64,000 nt of DNA from Membranipora membranacea (lineage: Eukaryota; Bryozoa; Gymnolaemata; Cheilostomatida; Membraniporidae): the NCBI GenBank assembly GCA_914767715.1, contig OU612069.1:2110001-2174000 (forward strand), in the 5' to 3' direction. Shown here in pieces: positions 1 through 10,797 of this stretch; the first letter of the stretch is position 1; each line of letters opens with the position of its first letter. Position numbers and translations under genes: made by a program. The notes beneath the pieces were generated by a model. That model did no database searches and was not told the DNA's origin. It saw only the letters and a program-made list of their open reading frames with translations.

Positions 1-961
1 AGTTGTCTACCTCCTTGTTGGGGTGAGATAACTCAGATCTCCTGACCCAGTGTTTCAAGGGCAAACCAGGGAGGATGGGCAAACAGGGTTTCAAATAGCC
101 TGTCTTGTCAGACAGGCTAGGTTACAAACAATTTCTCATTTATTATTAGCAGATTGCACCTTACAACGCAAAGGAAAAAAGACTAATGTTGAGTGATCTG
201 CACTCCTACGCTACTAAGGACTACTTACTGTGATAATAGCATTTTTCGCGCGAAGCGCGAAAATTTTTTTGGGGCGTTTTCTGGTCATTTGAGGCACCCT
301 GGAGTTTTGTACTCATTTTTAAGCATTTTGCAAATTTTTGTACTCATTTTGGAAAAATTAGGTTGGCAAGTCTGATAATATTATCGTCATTTTGGCTTCA
401 AACATAGTTCAAACATATTTCATTATGACGCCAAACTAACGATATGAATGTATCATTGAATTTTGATTTTCATGCAGCCTTTCATAAGTCAGACATCGTT
501 ATGTTAACGATTTGTTAAGATTATTGTTTTCTTAGCTTTAAATATTCGTTGATTAAGTTCCTTTCATAGAATTATGTTTACAATGTAGAAGGGGTATAGA
601 CCGAGATGGCTATAAACTCATGAATGAAACTGGGACCCTCTAATTATACCAAACTCAATCAATTAAATGGCTGTTTGAACTTTGAGTAATCTACTGGCAA
701 GACTAGCAACATGTACATAGATTACTATTCCATTCACAGCTGTATTCACCTTCTTTATACTGTAGGCAACAGTTTAGATAATGAAAGTTTTATGTATAGT
801 CTCATAGAATAGAAATGATCCTCAGGGCGAAGAGATCCTGAAAGTCTCAGCTGGTCACTTCATTGCGTATCCAGCTGAAGTCTTCACAAAAATGTAGTTT
901 CACCAAGGAGTTAACTCCTTGTTTTGACCATACATGCAGGTAGTGGGTAGGTCAAATTTGC
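1..961. other. Left-edge stretch without a recognised gene
   Basis: I see no convincing coding exon here. The one striking local structure is a perfect short hairpin at about 242-263, with 9-base GC-rich arms around GAA, followed by a run of T. The rest is AT-rich unique-looking sequence. Confidence 0.5.
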
Positions 962-1279
962 TTACACAATGCTTATACAGTTCATAATCAAATATTCGGT
1001 TCCGTAGGCGTGGTAGTAGCTATTAGAGTCTGTGCTGTAGAGGCGCCATCGGGACTCAACCTGGCCTAGCTCGCTGTTAATGTTTGCCAAATGTTGTTGT
1101 GCATAGTCTGGGCAGATAAATGTGACTAAATTATCTGCAATCAAAGAGTTAGTCCTATGAATTGTTATCCTTTTGCCTCGACTTAACCATTTTTTTCTCC
1201 CCGGTCGAGATCCAGTTATGCCAGCATTCTGTTTTGTTGATATTTTCGGGCTTTGGGCAACGATAGGTTCGAAAATTAC
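962..1279 (-). CDS. Orphan terminal-exon-like open frame, 105 residues
   Basis: On the minus strand a pyrimidine-rich acceptor (TCTCTCTTTACAG) ends at 1280. The frame starting directly after it, at 1279, is open for 105 codons to a TAA at 962-964. The product has a basic N-terminal third (GSRPGRKKW, SRGKR) and a more ordinary C-terminal half with ICPDYAQQHL and RWRLYSTDSNSYYHAYG. I recognise no family. There is no Met at the start, so it would be the last exon of a minus-strand gene whose earlier exons I could not find to the right, where the sequence is repeat-rich. It could also be a chance frame. Composition and the matching acceptor are the only support. Confidence 0.3.
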   Translation of the reverse strand, partial: VIFEPIVAQSPKISTKQNAGITGSRPGRKKWLSRGKRITIHRTNSLIADNLVTFICPDYAQQHLANINSELGQVESRWRLYSTDSNSYYHAYGTEYLIMNCISIV

Positions 1280-1503
1280 CTGTAAAGAGAGAAAATAACT
1301 CTGATTTTCTTCCTCTTGAACATTACAAGCCTATATATACATATCCTACTAATATCACAATGCATTTTGGGAAAGTCTAAAATCTCGATGTATCACACCG
1401 ATGACAGAGTTACCTTTTGTATGGACCAGAATTATTGTGGGCATAGTGAAGAGGGGCCAAGTAGGCTTTAAGGTAAAAAGAAATTTAGTTAAATACTTTT
1501 ATT

Positions 1504-2060
1504 GCAGGAGTCCAGGCAATAGCGGCACAAAATTAAATCTGTTGCAGGGTCAATAAGATGAGGGCAAATTTAGACTTTTAAAGTGAGTCAGAGTGCATGA
1601 AACAATTAGCCAGCTTTTAGTTTAAAAAACGGATGAGGAATGACTGGTGGTGTTGAGTCAGCTTACCTTTCCAGGTGTCTGTCACACATCCATCTCCATA
1701 CTACACTAACCATTTCTGTTTCTTTCTCTGCACAGGGGCGTCTGAAAAAAAAAATAAATACGTCGCAGTCAATCTTAAACCATCTTCATTTCAAAATTTA
1801 TGAGGTGTGGGCCTACATATTTGTTGGAATTTTAGGCCTATAATCATTCATCTACACTCAAAACAGTCAAAGAAATACTCTTACAAGACATCGCATAAAA
1901 TATTTTCAAAATCTATCAGTTGCCAAATTGAGACAAGGGTAAGTGACTGTCCAAGGTTTTATTCACACTTTATCCGCAGGACTCCAGAAAAATAGCGGAT
2001 GAGTCTCTAATTGAGATCACCCTCAGGATAACATACTCAAGACACAAAATTAAATTGAAA
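1504..2060. repeat. Degenerate repeat, copy 1
   Basis: Two blocks, about 1504-1755 and 1934-2060, match parts of 3127-3530 with many substitutions. Shared landmarks are AGTGAGTCA, ATGACTGGTG, TCAGCTTACCTTTCCAG, TTTCTTTCTCTG and CACCCTCAGGAT. The repeat is old and non-coding in this form. Confidence 0.6.
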
Positions 2061-2124
2061 CAAGACAACTTTGAGATTAGAGAATTTTTAGGCCTATGAT
2101 AATTCATCTACACTCAAAACAGGA

Positions 2125-2228
2125 CATATATGTTGCTTGGGCAGGCAGTCGGGGTTGGGTAGTGGGGAAAGGGGAACCCCGCTCCCCAACCAACCAACCC
2201 CGAAAGCCTGCCCAGGCTAACATATATG
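2125..2228. repeat. GC-rich imperfect hairpin of about 104 bases
   Basis: The left arm begins CATATATGTTGCTTGGGCAG and the right arm ends CTGCCCAGGCTAACATATATG. The arms are near-complementary with a few mismatches around a G/C-rich loop. The form is that of a small foldback element. It differs sharply in base composition from its AT-rich surroundings. Confidence 0.65.
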
Positions 2229-2281
2229 CATGAATAAGATTAAATTTGATGTGAGATCCCCTCTAGCATTATGCATATCGA

Positions 2282-3090
2282 GATGGGAGAGGTATACACC
2301 CGAGGGTGCTGGGGGCTGGCAGTGAATAGCAAGCGCGCTAACCGATTGCGCCATCTCACCATCCCCAAAAAAGAATGGGTCGATGGCGCTAATTAGATAG
2401 CCCGCTATTCACTACTCGGAGTTGTGTTCTCTCATCCCACAGCACATTCCAATCCACCATTGCCACCCTATGAAACACAGCGTACGTGTTAGGGTTATTG
2501 GCCTTACATGGCCCATTGCTGGGACCCCTTGTAGTAGGTTTAGCTGTCTTTCCAGCTTGTCAGCATGTCTTTCCATGCTGTCACATGTCTTTCCATGAGT
2601 CAGTCAGTAGACAAGTACACAGGAGAGGTATACATCCGAGGGTGCTGGGGGCTGGAACAATCAACAATGAAAGCTCCCCCAGTGGGGCTCGAACCCACAA
2701 CTCCTGCGGCACTAATCGCCTGGCAGTGAATAGCAAGCGCGCTAACCGATTGCGCCATCTCACCATCCCCAAAAAAGAATGGGTCGATGGCGCTAATTAG
2801 ATAGCCCGCTATTCACTACTCGGAGTTGTGTTCTCTCATCCCACAGCACATTCCAATCCACCATTGCCACCCTATGAAACACAGCGTACGTGTTAGGGTT
2901 ACTGGCCTTACATGGCCCATTGCTGGGACCCCTTGTAGTAGGTTTAGCTGTCTTTCCAGCTTGTCAGCATGTCTTTCCATGCTGTCACATGTTTTTCCAT
3001 GAGTCAGTCAGTAGACAAGTACACAGGAGAGGTATACACCCGAGGGTGCTGGGGGCTGGAACAATCAACAATGAAAGCTCCCCCAGTGGA
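2282..3090 (-). mobile_element. Tandem array of a 404-bp tRNA-derived SINE
   Basis: Read on the minus strand, one full unit runs from 2770 to 2367. It starts GGGGATGGTGAGATGG, with an A box (TGGCGCAATCGG, 2746-2757) and a B box (GGTTCGAGCCC, 2685-2695). The stretch TGGCGCAATCGGTTAGCGCG is what tRNA-Asn genes carry, but the anticodon arm holds extra sequence, so this is a SINE head and not a working tRNA. A roughly 300-bp body follows, ending in a short T run that abuts the next head. A 5'-truncated unit (3090-2771) precedes it. A third unit (2366-2282) follows with a 65-bp internal deletion. The exact 404-bp period and near identity point to recent tandem duplication. Confidence 0.85.
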
Positions 3091-3126
3091 CTGACTTTCA
3101 AAGTTTATCAGTTGATGAATTGAAAC

Positions 3127-3530
3127 AATGGCAAGTGGCTGTCCAGGGTTTATCCACACTTTATCCACAGGAGTTCAGACAAAATGGCAAATGAGTCTAT
3201 AATCAAAACCACCCTCAGGATTATATACTCTAGACACAAATGGAAATCTGTGACAGGGAGGATTGGAGGGGTCAGAGGGAAATTTTGTTGCGAATTCATC
3301 CTCGTCAGGCCATGGCGAGGCATAGAAGAAAGATTTTTCAAAGTGAGTCAACGGTGTACAAAATCATCAGGCAGTTTAACCTCACAAATTAGATGGGGGA
3401 TGACTGGTGTTGTCATGTCAGCTTACCTTTCCAGGAGCATCTTCCAGGTGTCTATCAAGAATCACTCTCCGTTACCACTTTCTATTTCTTTCTCTGAATG
3501 AGGGCATCTGAAAAATATTAAATAATAAAT
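3127..3530. repeat. Degenerate repeat, copy 2
   Basis: Diverged partner of the blocks at 1504-2060, lying just beyond the SINE array. The array therefore sits between two old copies of the same sequence. Confidence 0.6.
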
Positions 3531-4222
3531 ATTTTTAATAGCTGCAATTAATTAAACCTTAATTTTAAAACCCACATATGTTGTTAGCCAGCATAGTCCA
3601 TGTTCTATACTCTCAAAGAGTATGCATAAAAAATGTACTGACGGGTTTTTTAGTATTTTCGATCACTGTAATGTGACATGAAATGAGCATTTGGTGGTAG
3701 GTATGATGCTACCTGACGTTATATTCTACATGTCCAATTTTGAGACTCCGGTGTCACCATGTGTGGATAAGTTGACATCAAACAAAAGTGCTGACTTTAT
3801 TGGTTAGTAAACCATTACGAATCTCTCTTTCAGGATGACGTAGGGGCGAAGCTTATCCTACATTTATCCAGTTACTATATTTTGCAGCAATATCTGATGC
3901 TGAATCTTCCCCATAAAATACTTTTTAGAATTTTGCAACTAAAACTATTTCATAGGAGAAATCAGCATCAGATGTTTCAAGCAGGCATGCATAGACCTAG
4001 TATTTGCAATAATACAAACTCCGACCGCATTTCATGCTAAGTAAATGTCAGTAAGTAAACTTTTTTCCCACCAACAAAGTCAGCACTCATGTCTCTTTCT
4101 CACAGGATGGTCACAGAGGTTTGTAACTTGGACCTAAAGGTGTGATCATACATAAGAATCCACATCTTAGGATGCTTACACTCACAGCCCCTGCAATTCC
4201 TAACCCTCCATCTCCCAAAACC
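3531..4222. other. No gene recognised
   Basis: AT-rich sequence with no open frame I can support and no clear repeat boundary. Confidence 0.5.
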
Positions 4223-4323
4223 TAGATCAAGCTTGATTCAATTTCCCTGCGTTTAGGTTTTGAGCCGGAGGCTCACCAGTATATTGGGAAAGACCGGACT
4301 GCGAGCAAATTGGATCAAACCTA
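4223..4323. mobile_element. Small TA-flanked hairpin MITE, copy 1 (diverged)
   Basis: Begins TAGATCAAGCTTGATTCAAT and ends CAAATTGGATCAAACCTA, so the ends are inverted repeats bounded by TA. It belongs with the copies at 44912, 55041, 55822 and 63393. At about 100 bp it has no coding capacity. The TA ends suggest mobilisation by a Tc1/mariner-type transposase, which is an inference. Confidence 0.6.
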
Positions 4324-4900
4324 CCCAAACCCCACATCCTTTATTTGGGGTGAAATATATTAATTACTCACAGTTTTCTAGGCTGTTTCAGTCACCAGTT
4401 TCAATCACCAGTTTCAATCGTCATGTCCCAGATAAATTCAAATCCTATGTTGACACTATGCCCCTCACACCTTCAACAATTGCCGTAAAATCAGGATCAT
4501 TTGATAACGAGTCACTGGGTTAAGGTTGCGCCGACAGTGTTGGCAGACTTAAAAAATCTAAAATAGAAAAGATGTGAGGTTCATAATCAGTCCAGTATTT
4601 ATGGATGAGTTATCAACACCACGATGTTTAGTAAGAGGAAGCAAAAGTAAACATAATATGAGGGTTTTAACCCGGCCGACGAGAGACACTGTGATTACCA
4701 GTTAAGCGCTATGGTTTAAGATCACCTTAACTCTGATCCTCAAATCATGCCAGCTCAACAGGTCAGCATATGGATCTGAGAGCAAATATTAATAATTGGC
4801 AGCTGATCTAGAATATTACGCTATCGAAGACAGTACTCCACAGTAGTACAACAGGGGTTAAATGAATAGCTTGAGTGACAGTACATGACAGTACATTTAT
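4324..4900. other. No gene recognised
   Basis: No supportable exon or repeat. An 87-codon open frame covering part of 4260-4523 overlaps the preceding hairpin element and is probably chance. Confidence 0.5.
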
Positions 4901-4984
4901 ATCAACAAAAGTGAAAAAGTCCATGCAAAGATGGTCATGTCCTGTACATGACCATCTCTGCATGGACTTTTTCACTTTGGTTGA
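4901..4984. repeat. Long near-perfect hairpin
   Basis: Arms of about 40 bases (4901-4940 and 4945-4984) pair almost perfectly around a 4-base spacer. The left arm contains GTGAAAAAGTCCATGC and the right arm GCATGGACTTTTTCAC. Such a stem can be a minimal palindromic transposon or a small-RNA precursor. The sequence alone does not decide. Confidence 0.75.
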
Positions 4985-5420
4985 TAGAAATGATAAGAGA
5001 TTACCAGTGACAGTTTAACAGTAGGCCTAAAACTGACTCCCCTAGGACAGTATCTTATCTTGGTGGGTGAGATTTATTTTGGATAGCAGTGAATGTGATT
5101 GTGTAGCTCTTTTTTAGTTTTTACTATCACAACAAGACTCACTCAAAGACCATCAAGAGGCATGAGACGGTCTGAGAAAAAATTACTCCTTGGTCTGGCA
5201 AGTCATTCAAGCTGGTTAGCAATAGAATAGTAAGGTAGGTGACAGTGTTGAATGATTGTGCCAATAAGTTTGCTCACCAGAACTAATGGCCAGTAACTGT
5301 CAGGGTGACAATTTTTGAGGCATGCGCCAGTGCTGTAGACGGATTGATGTATTTCTTGAGATTCGTTATCAGACAGGATAAATACCAGACAGAATTACTG
5401 TACCGAAGGAATGGCAAAAA
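4985..5420. other. No gene recognised
   Basis: No exon I can support. An open frame from 5305 runs into the tandem repeat described next. Confidence 0.4.
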
Positions 5421-5594
5421 ACCAACAATAGCGACTTTCTGTGGTGATAGCTCAACCAGAGAGAATGTTTTCAACACCATCTCTGAGGGTAGTCGCTACC
5501 ATGATAAACCGACAATAACAATTTTCTGCGGTGATAGCTCAACCAGAGAAAATGTGTGCATCACCATCTTTGAGGGTAGTCGCTACCACGATAA
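5421..5594. repeat. Two tandem 87-bp units, in frame
   Basis: Two copies of an 87-bp unit start near 5421 and 5508. Both contain GGTGATAGCTCAACCAGAGA and GAGGGTAGTCGCTACCA. Because 87 is a multiple of three, a plus-strand open frame (5305-5634) passes through both as a repeated 29-residue unit (FCGDSSTRENV, EGSRYHDK). I recognise no domain and see no Met-initiated gene context, so coding is doubtful. Confidence 0.6.
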
Positions 5595-5634
5595 AAGCAT
5601 ATGCAGAGATCTTAGTACTAAAGGTTTTTTTTGA

Positions 5635-7924
5635 GAGATCTAAGCGAACGCTTCCAACTGCATGCAAGTAACTGGGCTTGATCCATGGAAAAGAAGCTAG
5701 GGTGGGGAAAGTTGCTGACGTTTTTTTAAAACGTGACAAAATAATGAGACACACAACATCATCTTCCTTCAAACCTCATTTTGAACAAGAGGTGATGGTA
5801 CAGTCCATAAATCCATATCCATATCTAAATCCATAATCTTGTGAATACTGATGATTTTACATTGTGGTTGAGTTTTGAGGTGTTGGGATTTTGTTGTGGA
5901 ACTGACGTTGGGGTTGGGAGTACACAGAATTGTTGGCGGCCTGTCAGTGGATGGGATTTTGTTTGGATAAAGACAACACTTGGTGGTGTTTTGTTACAAC
6001 TGTGAATTGGCCATGGTTTGCGGAGGTTTCTGTTTTGGCATCAGCTTATTATTGCGTCTCTGCCTTCTGCTATATATGATGCGATGAGCGAGAATTGAAA
6101 TAATATCATACTACACACTACACATACTACAAGAAGAAAGAGAATATAACTACAAGTTACCACCAACTTCAATAATACTTGCACCAGCTACACCTTGCCT
6201 GCTACTTATATCATCAAAGTGAAACTACCTGCTTGCACAACAATTATATCATCGTCAAAGTGAAACTGCCTGACAAAGCTGCATCATGTATACACCATTG
6301 AACACACCAATAAAGATATGGAGCAGCCACAGCTTCAGGCAGTAGCAACAGGACCGTCGTCCTTTACGGTATCATTTTAAGCAGTTAGTATTAAGACAGG
6401 AACGCAACAGGACCGTTGTCCTATTTTAGCAGTGTCTTAGATTATGAAGTAAAAGAATTGATTGTATCATATAATATATTGTATTGTTGTGTAATTCGAA
6501 GTTATACCAACTTATCTGTGCGATCAGTGACTAAATCAGAACTCATCTGGCATTCTGGCATATAACCAAGGACAAAAGTGCAAGGACACAGGTTAGAATA
6601 TTCAGAACGACTTTTAATATTTTTAATCTTATATAAATATTTCATATGTGTATTTTGTCTCAATTGAATTAAATGGTCAGGGTAATTAAATAAATAGTCT
6701 TAGTCTAAACAGATAAGTTTTATGCCTGTCTGGTTGACACAAATAATTGTTAATCAAAGCAGCTTGACTCTTTAGTAGTCGCAATTGTGTATTCCAAGGC
6801 AATCCAAACTTCACGCACTTGTAGACGGCCTTGTCGGCGCTTTCATGTAATAGATCATAAACAGATATCAAAAGTTGGAATATATATAACTTGTGATGAA
6901 TTAAATAGACTGTGTATTATAATAATCTTGAATTAAATTTAAGTTAACACTCGTGACGACGTCTAGTGAATTAAGCTCATGAGTAGATAAACAGTGCGTG
7001 TATTACATTTTGTCAGGAAATAAATTGATATCAGTCATTGACGACCATCAGAATTTGTCGCAACAGTGTATTGTATATCAGTCTATAGTAGATCCGTGTA
7101 TTGTATATCAGCCTATCTTTGAGACCCTTCTGTGGGTTATATGATTCATAATTCGAGCGATGGCTTTCAGAGCTAAAATACATAGAACCTTAAATTAAAT
7201 ATAAAAGCCCTCTCGCTCATCAGAGTAGACTCGGAGCAAGCTAACTACACCCTGTTGTGTACACGGCCCAGTCCGTTTCTCACATAACTATTTAGACTAA
7301 TGCCAATGGCCAGTAGTTTGTTAGTAGTAGCCAAGCCTAGGGAATAGTGCTATGTTGCTCCATTGATTTGTGCAGTTGCTAGTTAAGATGTTATTCTTTC
7401 ACTCACTTTTCACCCACTAGGAATAACTCATTTCCCATACACTCAACTGTCTGCAGATGCTTATGAGTTGGAATAAATTTCTTTTCTCAGAATATTTTAC
7501 TTCCAAATTCTTCTTCACAACAAATAAATGCAAAAAACGGACTCGCTATAATCGTCCCAAGGTTCCACTTCAACTTTTTGAAATGAATGAGCCTCCTACC
7601 TCCTTAAATAAAATTACTAATTTTGGAATTAGGGCTATGACAGAGCGGAAAAGTTTGAATAAGTCTGAAATTGATAAACAGTCATCTTCTTAGTGCAATT
7701 TTATCCTGTTATTGCCTGCCTGATATTCACATCACAAGTAAAAGAAGTAAAGATAATTATCTACAAAGAAGCAATACCAAAGGACTGCTGAATATATCCT
7801 GATTAACATGCAAGAAGAAGAAAACATTTCAATAATAAGGATGAATATTAATATTATAAATAGATAAGATACTAGATAGATGCATCTAGAGGATGACTAC
7901 TAGTCTACTAGTACTATCAACAAC
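5635..7924. other. No gene recognised; transposon-like remnants possible
   Basis: Short internal duplications are visible. A TCAAAGTGAAACT motif repeats near 6220 and 6255, GCAACAGGACCGT repeats near 6347 and 6403, and GTGTATTGTATATCAG repeats near 7068 and 7095. A TATA-like ATATAAAAGCCC lies near 7200. I found no coding frame or paired termini, so no element is called. Confidence 0.4.
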
Positions 7925-10519
7925 CGGTAGGTACGAAAAACCGAACCACGAACTCACAAGCTACGAACCTTTAAAAAACCGAACCTTCAATGTGTCTGAT
8001 AACATAATTTCGGCCAATGCTGCCCTCTGCTGGTAAAAAGCGTTATCTCATATTTTGATAATTTCAACTCAATTAAACTAATCCCTTATTTAAATGAAAA
8101 CTAATTATCCGACAATGTTCTTCTTTTGGAAATTAAATAAAGGATTAGTGACATGACATAATGGGATAATGTAAACTAATTAATAATTGTTTACTCTCAA
8201 GGAAATTTAATCTAAAGTTGGATACCTCTGAATTATTAAAATATGAGATAACGCTTTTTACCAGCAGTGGGCAGAATGATGTTCTTTGTAACAAAAAGTC
8301 AAAACTTTGATGAACAGTTATCCTCTCTTGCACTTTGGCAAATCGTAGAGGACAACTCCAATCCCAGCAGAGAGTTTGGGACATATGAGCAGGGAGAGTG
8401 GGAGGGGAGCAGGGAGTTTGTCCCCGACTGAACAAAAAAGGGGATTTTGTTCTAGAACAGACACCAGGCTAGATCATGGCCTGAACGATTTCCAGATTGA
8501 GACAGAGGTTCCGGAGAGTTGGGAGCCACCAAGTTCAAACTTAGTGATTATTACCATGGTGGTGCGACTGATCCTGGATAATTGAGTGATTATGCACAAA
8601 TGCACGCAGTGATGCTTTTACTTACTAAATGATGCTTGCAAATACTCTGTTTATGTGATCATTGCACTGTTTGAGTGATAAGGTGATCCAATCAGATAAC
8701 ATATTATATGCGCATTCAAATAAAGGTAATGGTTCAGAGAAGAGACTGTTGATGGTGTTTACACGTGTATTCAATGAACTTATTTGTATATTATGGTGCC
8801 TGAAAAAGCGGCAAAATGAGAGGCAGAAAAAAAGGCCTGAGAGAAAAGTAATGGCTCAGGTGGATTAATACTGAAGTGTGAGCATTCATGGCTGTGAATA
8901 CACGTGTGATGGTAGACCATCGGGGACATAAAGCAGTTCCTATCCAATCGTAGTGGCAATGTACGTTGTTAATGACAGTAAGCTAACTATCAAGCCATCA
9001 CTGTTGCATAACAGCTATCACTAGGATTGTTCTGTGACTTCTGGTACTGCGTAACCAAAAAAACAGAAAATATCACATTCAAATTCAAAGAGAAGTGTTT
9101 GATATCATATGTCATGATATTATCAGTTAAAATCTAAAACTCACTTTTTGCTCACTGCGCTCTACTCATAGCTTTAGGGCAGCATGAGGCAAGCTCCCGT
9201 TTCTTCATTGCCGGTTAATATTTTTGGTTTTTTTTATGGCTAGATGGTGACTGGTGAAGCTCACACCACATTACATTATCAATCATGCTCGACTGGGATA
9301 AAATGAATAATACACCAATTAATTTTGGTACATACCTGACCCAACTTGCAGCTTAATTACTATGTAGTTGTTTTACACGAGGCCGTTTCAGAAGACCAGG
9401 ATATTATCATTATCAGTTTAGTCCGGGCCACCACAGCTTGAACCTGACTTCGTTACACAGCTATAGTACAGCATGTTAGTCTGACCATCGGACCAAAATA
9501 ATTTTGTATTCTGTGTTACGAGTCAGAGAAATCAATAGCTGAGGTTGTAATGAGTAAGGGCCCGCATGGATATCTACAAACACAAGATTTCTTATGTTAG
9601 TTATTACAGAATATGCAGTTAATATATAGTATTTGCCTAACCACTTTCATACTAGTAGGATCATTTCATAGATGATGAAGCCTGATCAAGCTAATGTAAA
9701 TTTCAGAGAGGCAACACTGATCTGATATCTCTTAGAGTAGCACAAAATGCTGTATGTAAGACCTAACAGTTAACAGTTATAGTTATATATATAGTAAATA
9801 AGCTCAATTTTTTATAGAAGAATTTTAATGTATATTAGAGGTCCTACTTTCCCCCTCATGCTTTGTTTGAAACCAAAGTACAGCCATGAATGAACTTTCA
9901 AAACAATATTTCAAGATAGGCCAACACCCATGGCCATAGTACATACTTTTTAACTCTGTTGAGAGGTGATGATTCAGGAGGCAGCCTTCTGCTCCTCCTG
10001 TGACGAGTCAAAGGGGCTCCAATTTACTAAACACTGTGACCATTTCTAATAAATAATAAGTGTGGTGTGTCCTCCATTACAGCCTTCTGTAGTAGCTCCA
10101 CATACTTCCATCATTTTCAAACTTGCAGGAATATATATATAGTCAAACCATTCCTCTCTCCAATGCAAAAGTTCATTTGGATTCATGATGACTAATTTGA
10201 CAATGACATCTACATGGTGTGTACCAAACTGTGCCATCTTGCTCTCCATAATTTTTCATCAAGTGACCTTGAGCTAGTGCACCTAGTTAGGATGCAATGA
10301 GCTCTATTAAAAGTCAAAGTTTGATGTCTGTTATATTATTGGTCACTTATCAAAAACATGACATTTCATTGGCTACTGACAATTTAAACTTTGAGCAAAT
10401 TGATTTAAGCAGGAGAGGATAATCCTGAGTTCGGTTTTTAGCAGGGAGTTACAGAGAACTCCTTGGTTTTAGAGGGTTCGTAGTTCGTGAGTTCGTGGTT
10501 CGGTTTTTCGTACCTACCC
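7925..10519. mobile_element. 2.6-kb non-autonomous DNA transposon, long TIRs, 9-bp TSD
   Basis: The left end begins CGGTAGGTACGAAAAACCGA. The right end is its near-perfect inverse, ending TCGGTTTTTCGTACCTACCC. The arms match over about 50 bases (ACCACGAACTCAC, CTACGAACC). Direct copies of ATCAACAAC flank the element at 7916-7924 and 10520-10528. A 9-bp duplication with long TIRs is typical of Mutator-like elements, so that is the best guess. No transposase frame is visible, hence non-autonomous. A smaller MITE sits inside at 8020-8274. The right end lies directly before the ATG of the putative gene at 10529. Confidence 0.85.
8020..8274. mobile_element. Nested 255-bp MITE
   Basis: Terminal inverted repeats of at least 40 bases: the left end is CTGCCCTCTGCTGGTAAAAA and the right end TTTTTACCAGCAGTGGGCAG. 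The match continues inward through GCGTTATCTCATATTTT. AATG flanks both sides (8016-8019 and 8275-8278), a possible 4-bp target duplication. It has no coding capacity. It lies inside the left part of the 2.6-kb transposon, so it inserted later or was carried along. Confidence 0.8.
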
Positions 10520-10528
10520 ATCAACAAC

Positions 10529-10760
10529 ATGGATGGATTGAAGATGGGAAGAACCAATAAATTACTGGAATTGGCAGTACTTCTTGATGTGACCAGCACT
10601 TCCAAGGGTAAGTCCTGTTATAAAATGGTTAGAATTGATTAAAAACAGTAGGCCTAGGACTAGGTCACTTCTAGATGCTCCACTCACTGATTAGGCCTAG
10701 CTAGTACTTATCATGTATTAAGCTGTGTCAGGGTTAAACTTCCATTTTGAACCTACCTTT

Positions 10761-10797
<37 letters not shown>

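Noticed and set aside
1669-1735. Minus-strand internal exon with acceptor and GTAAGC donor
   Set aside because: Its open frame does not join the frame at 962-1279, and the related copy near 3430-3497 has a stop, so it is treated as part of a degenerate repeat.
2685-2770. Functional tRNA-Asn gene on the minus strand
   Set aside because: A and B boxes are perfect, but the anticodon arm is expanded and the sequence is repeated in tandem with a long non-tRNA body, so it is a SINE head.
2486-3123. Repeated plus-strand frames starting MLGLLALHGPLL
   Set aside because: They are the antisense of the SINE units, and the repetition is explained by the 404-bp array.
6045-7290. Solo LTR or retrovirus-like 5' region
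   Set aside because: A TATA-like box and short internal duplications exist, but no paired termini, target duplication or gag/pol frame could be found.
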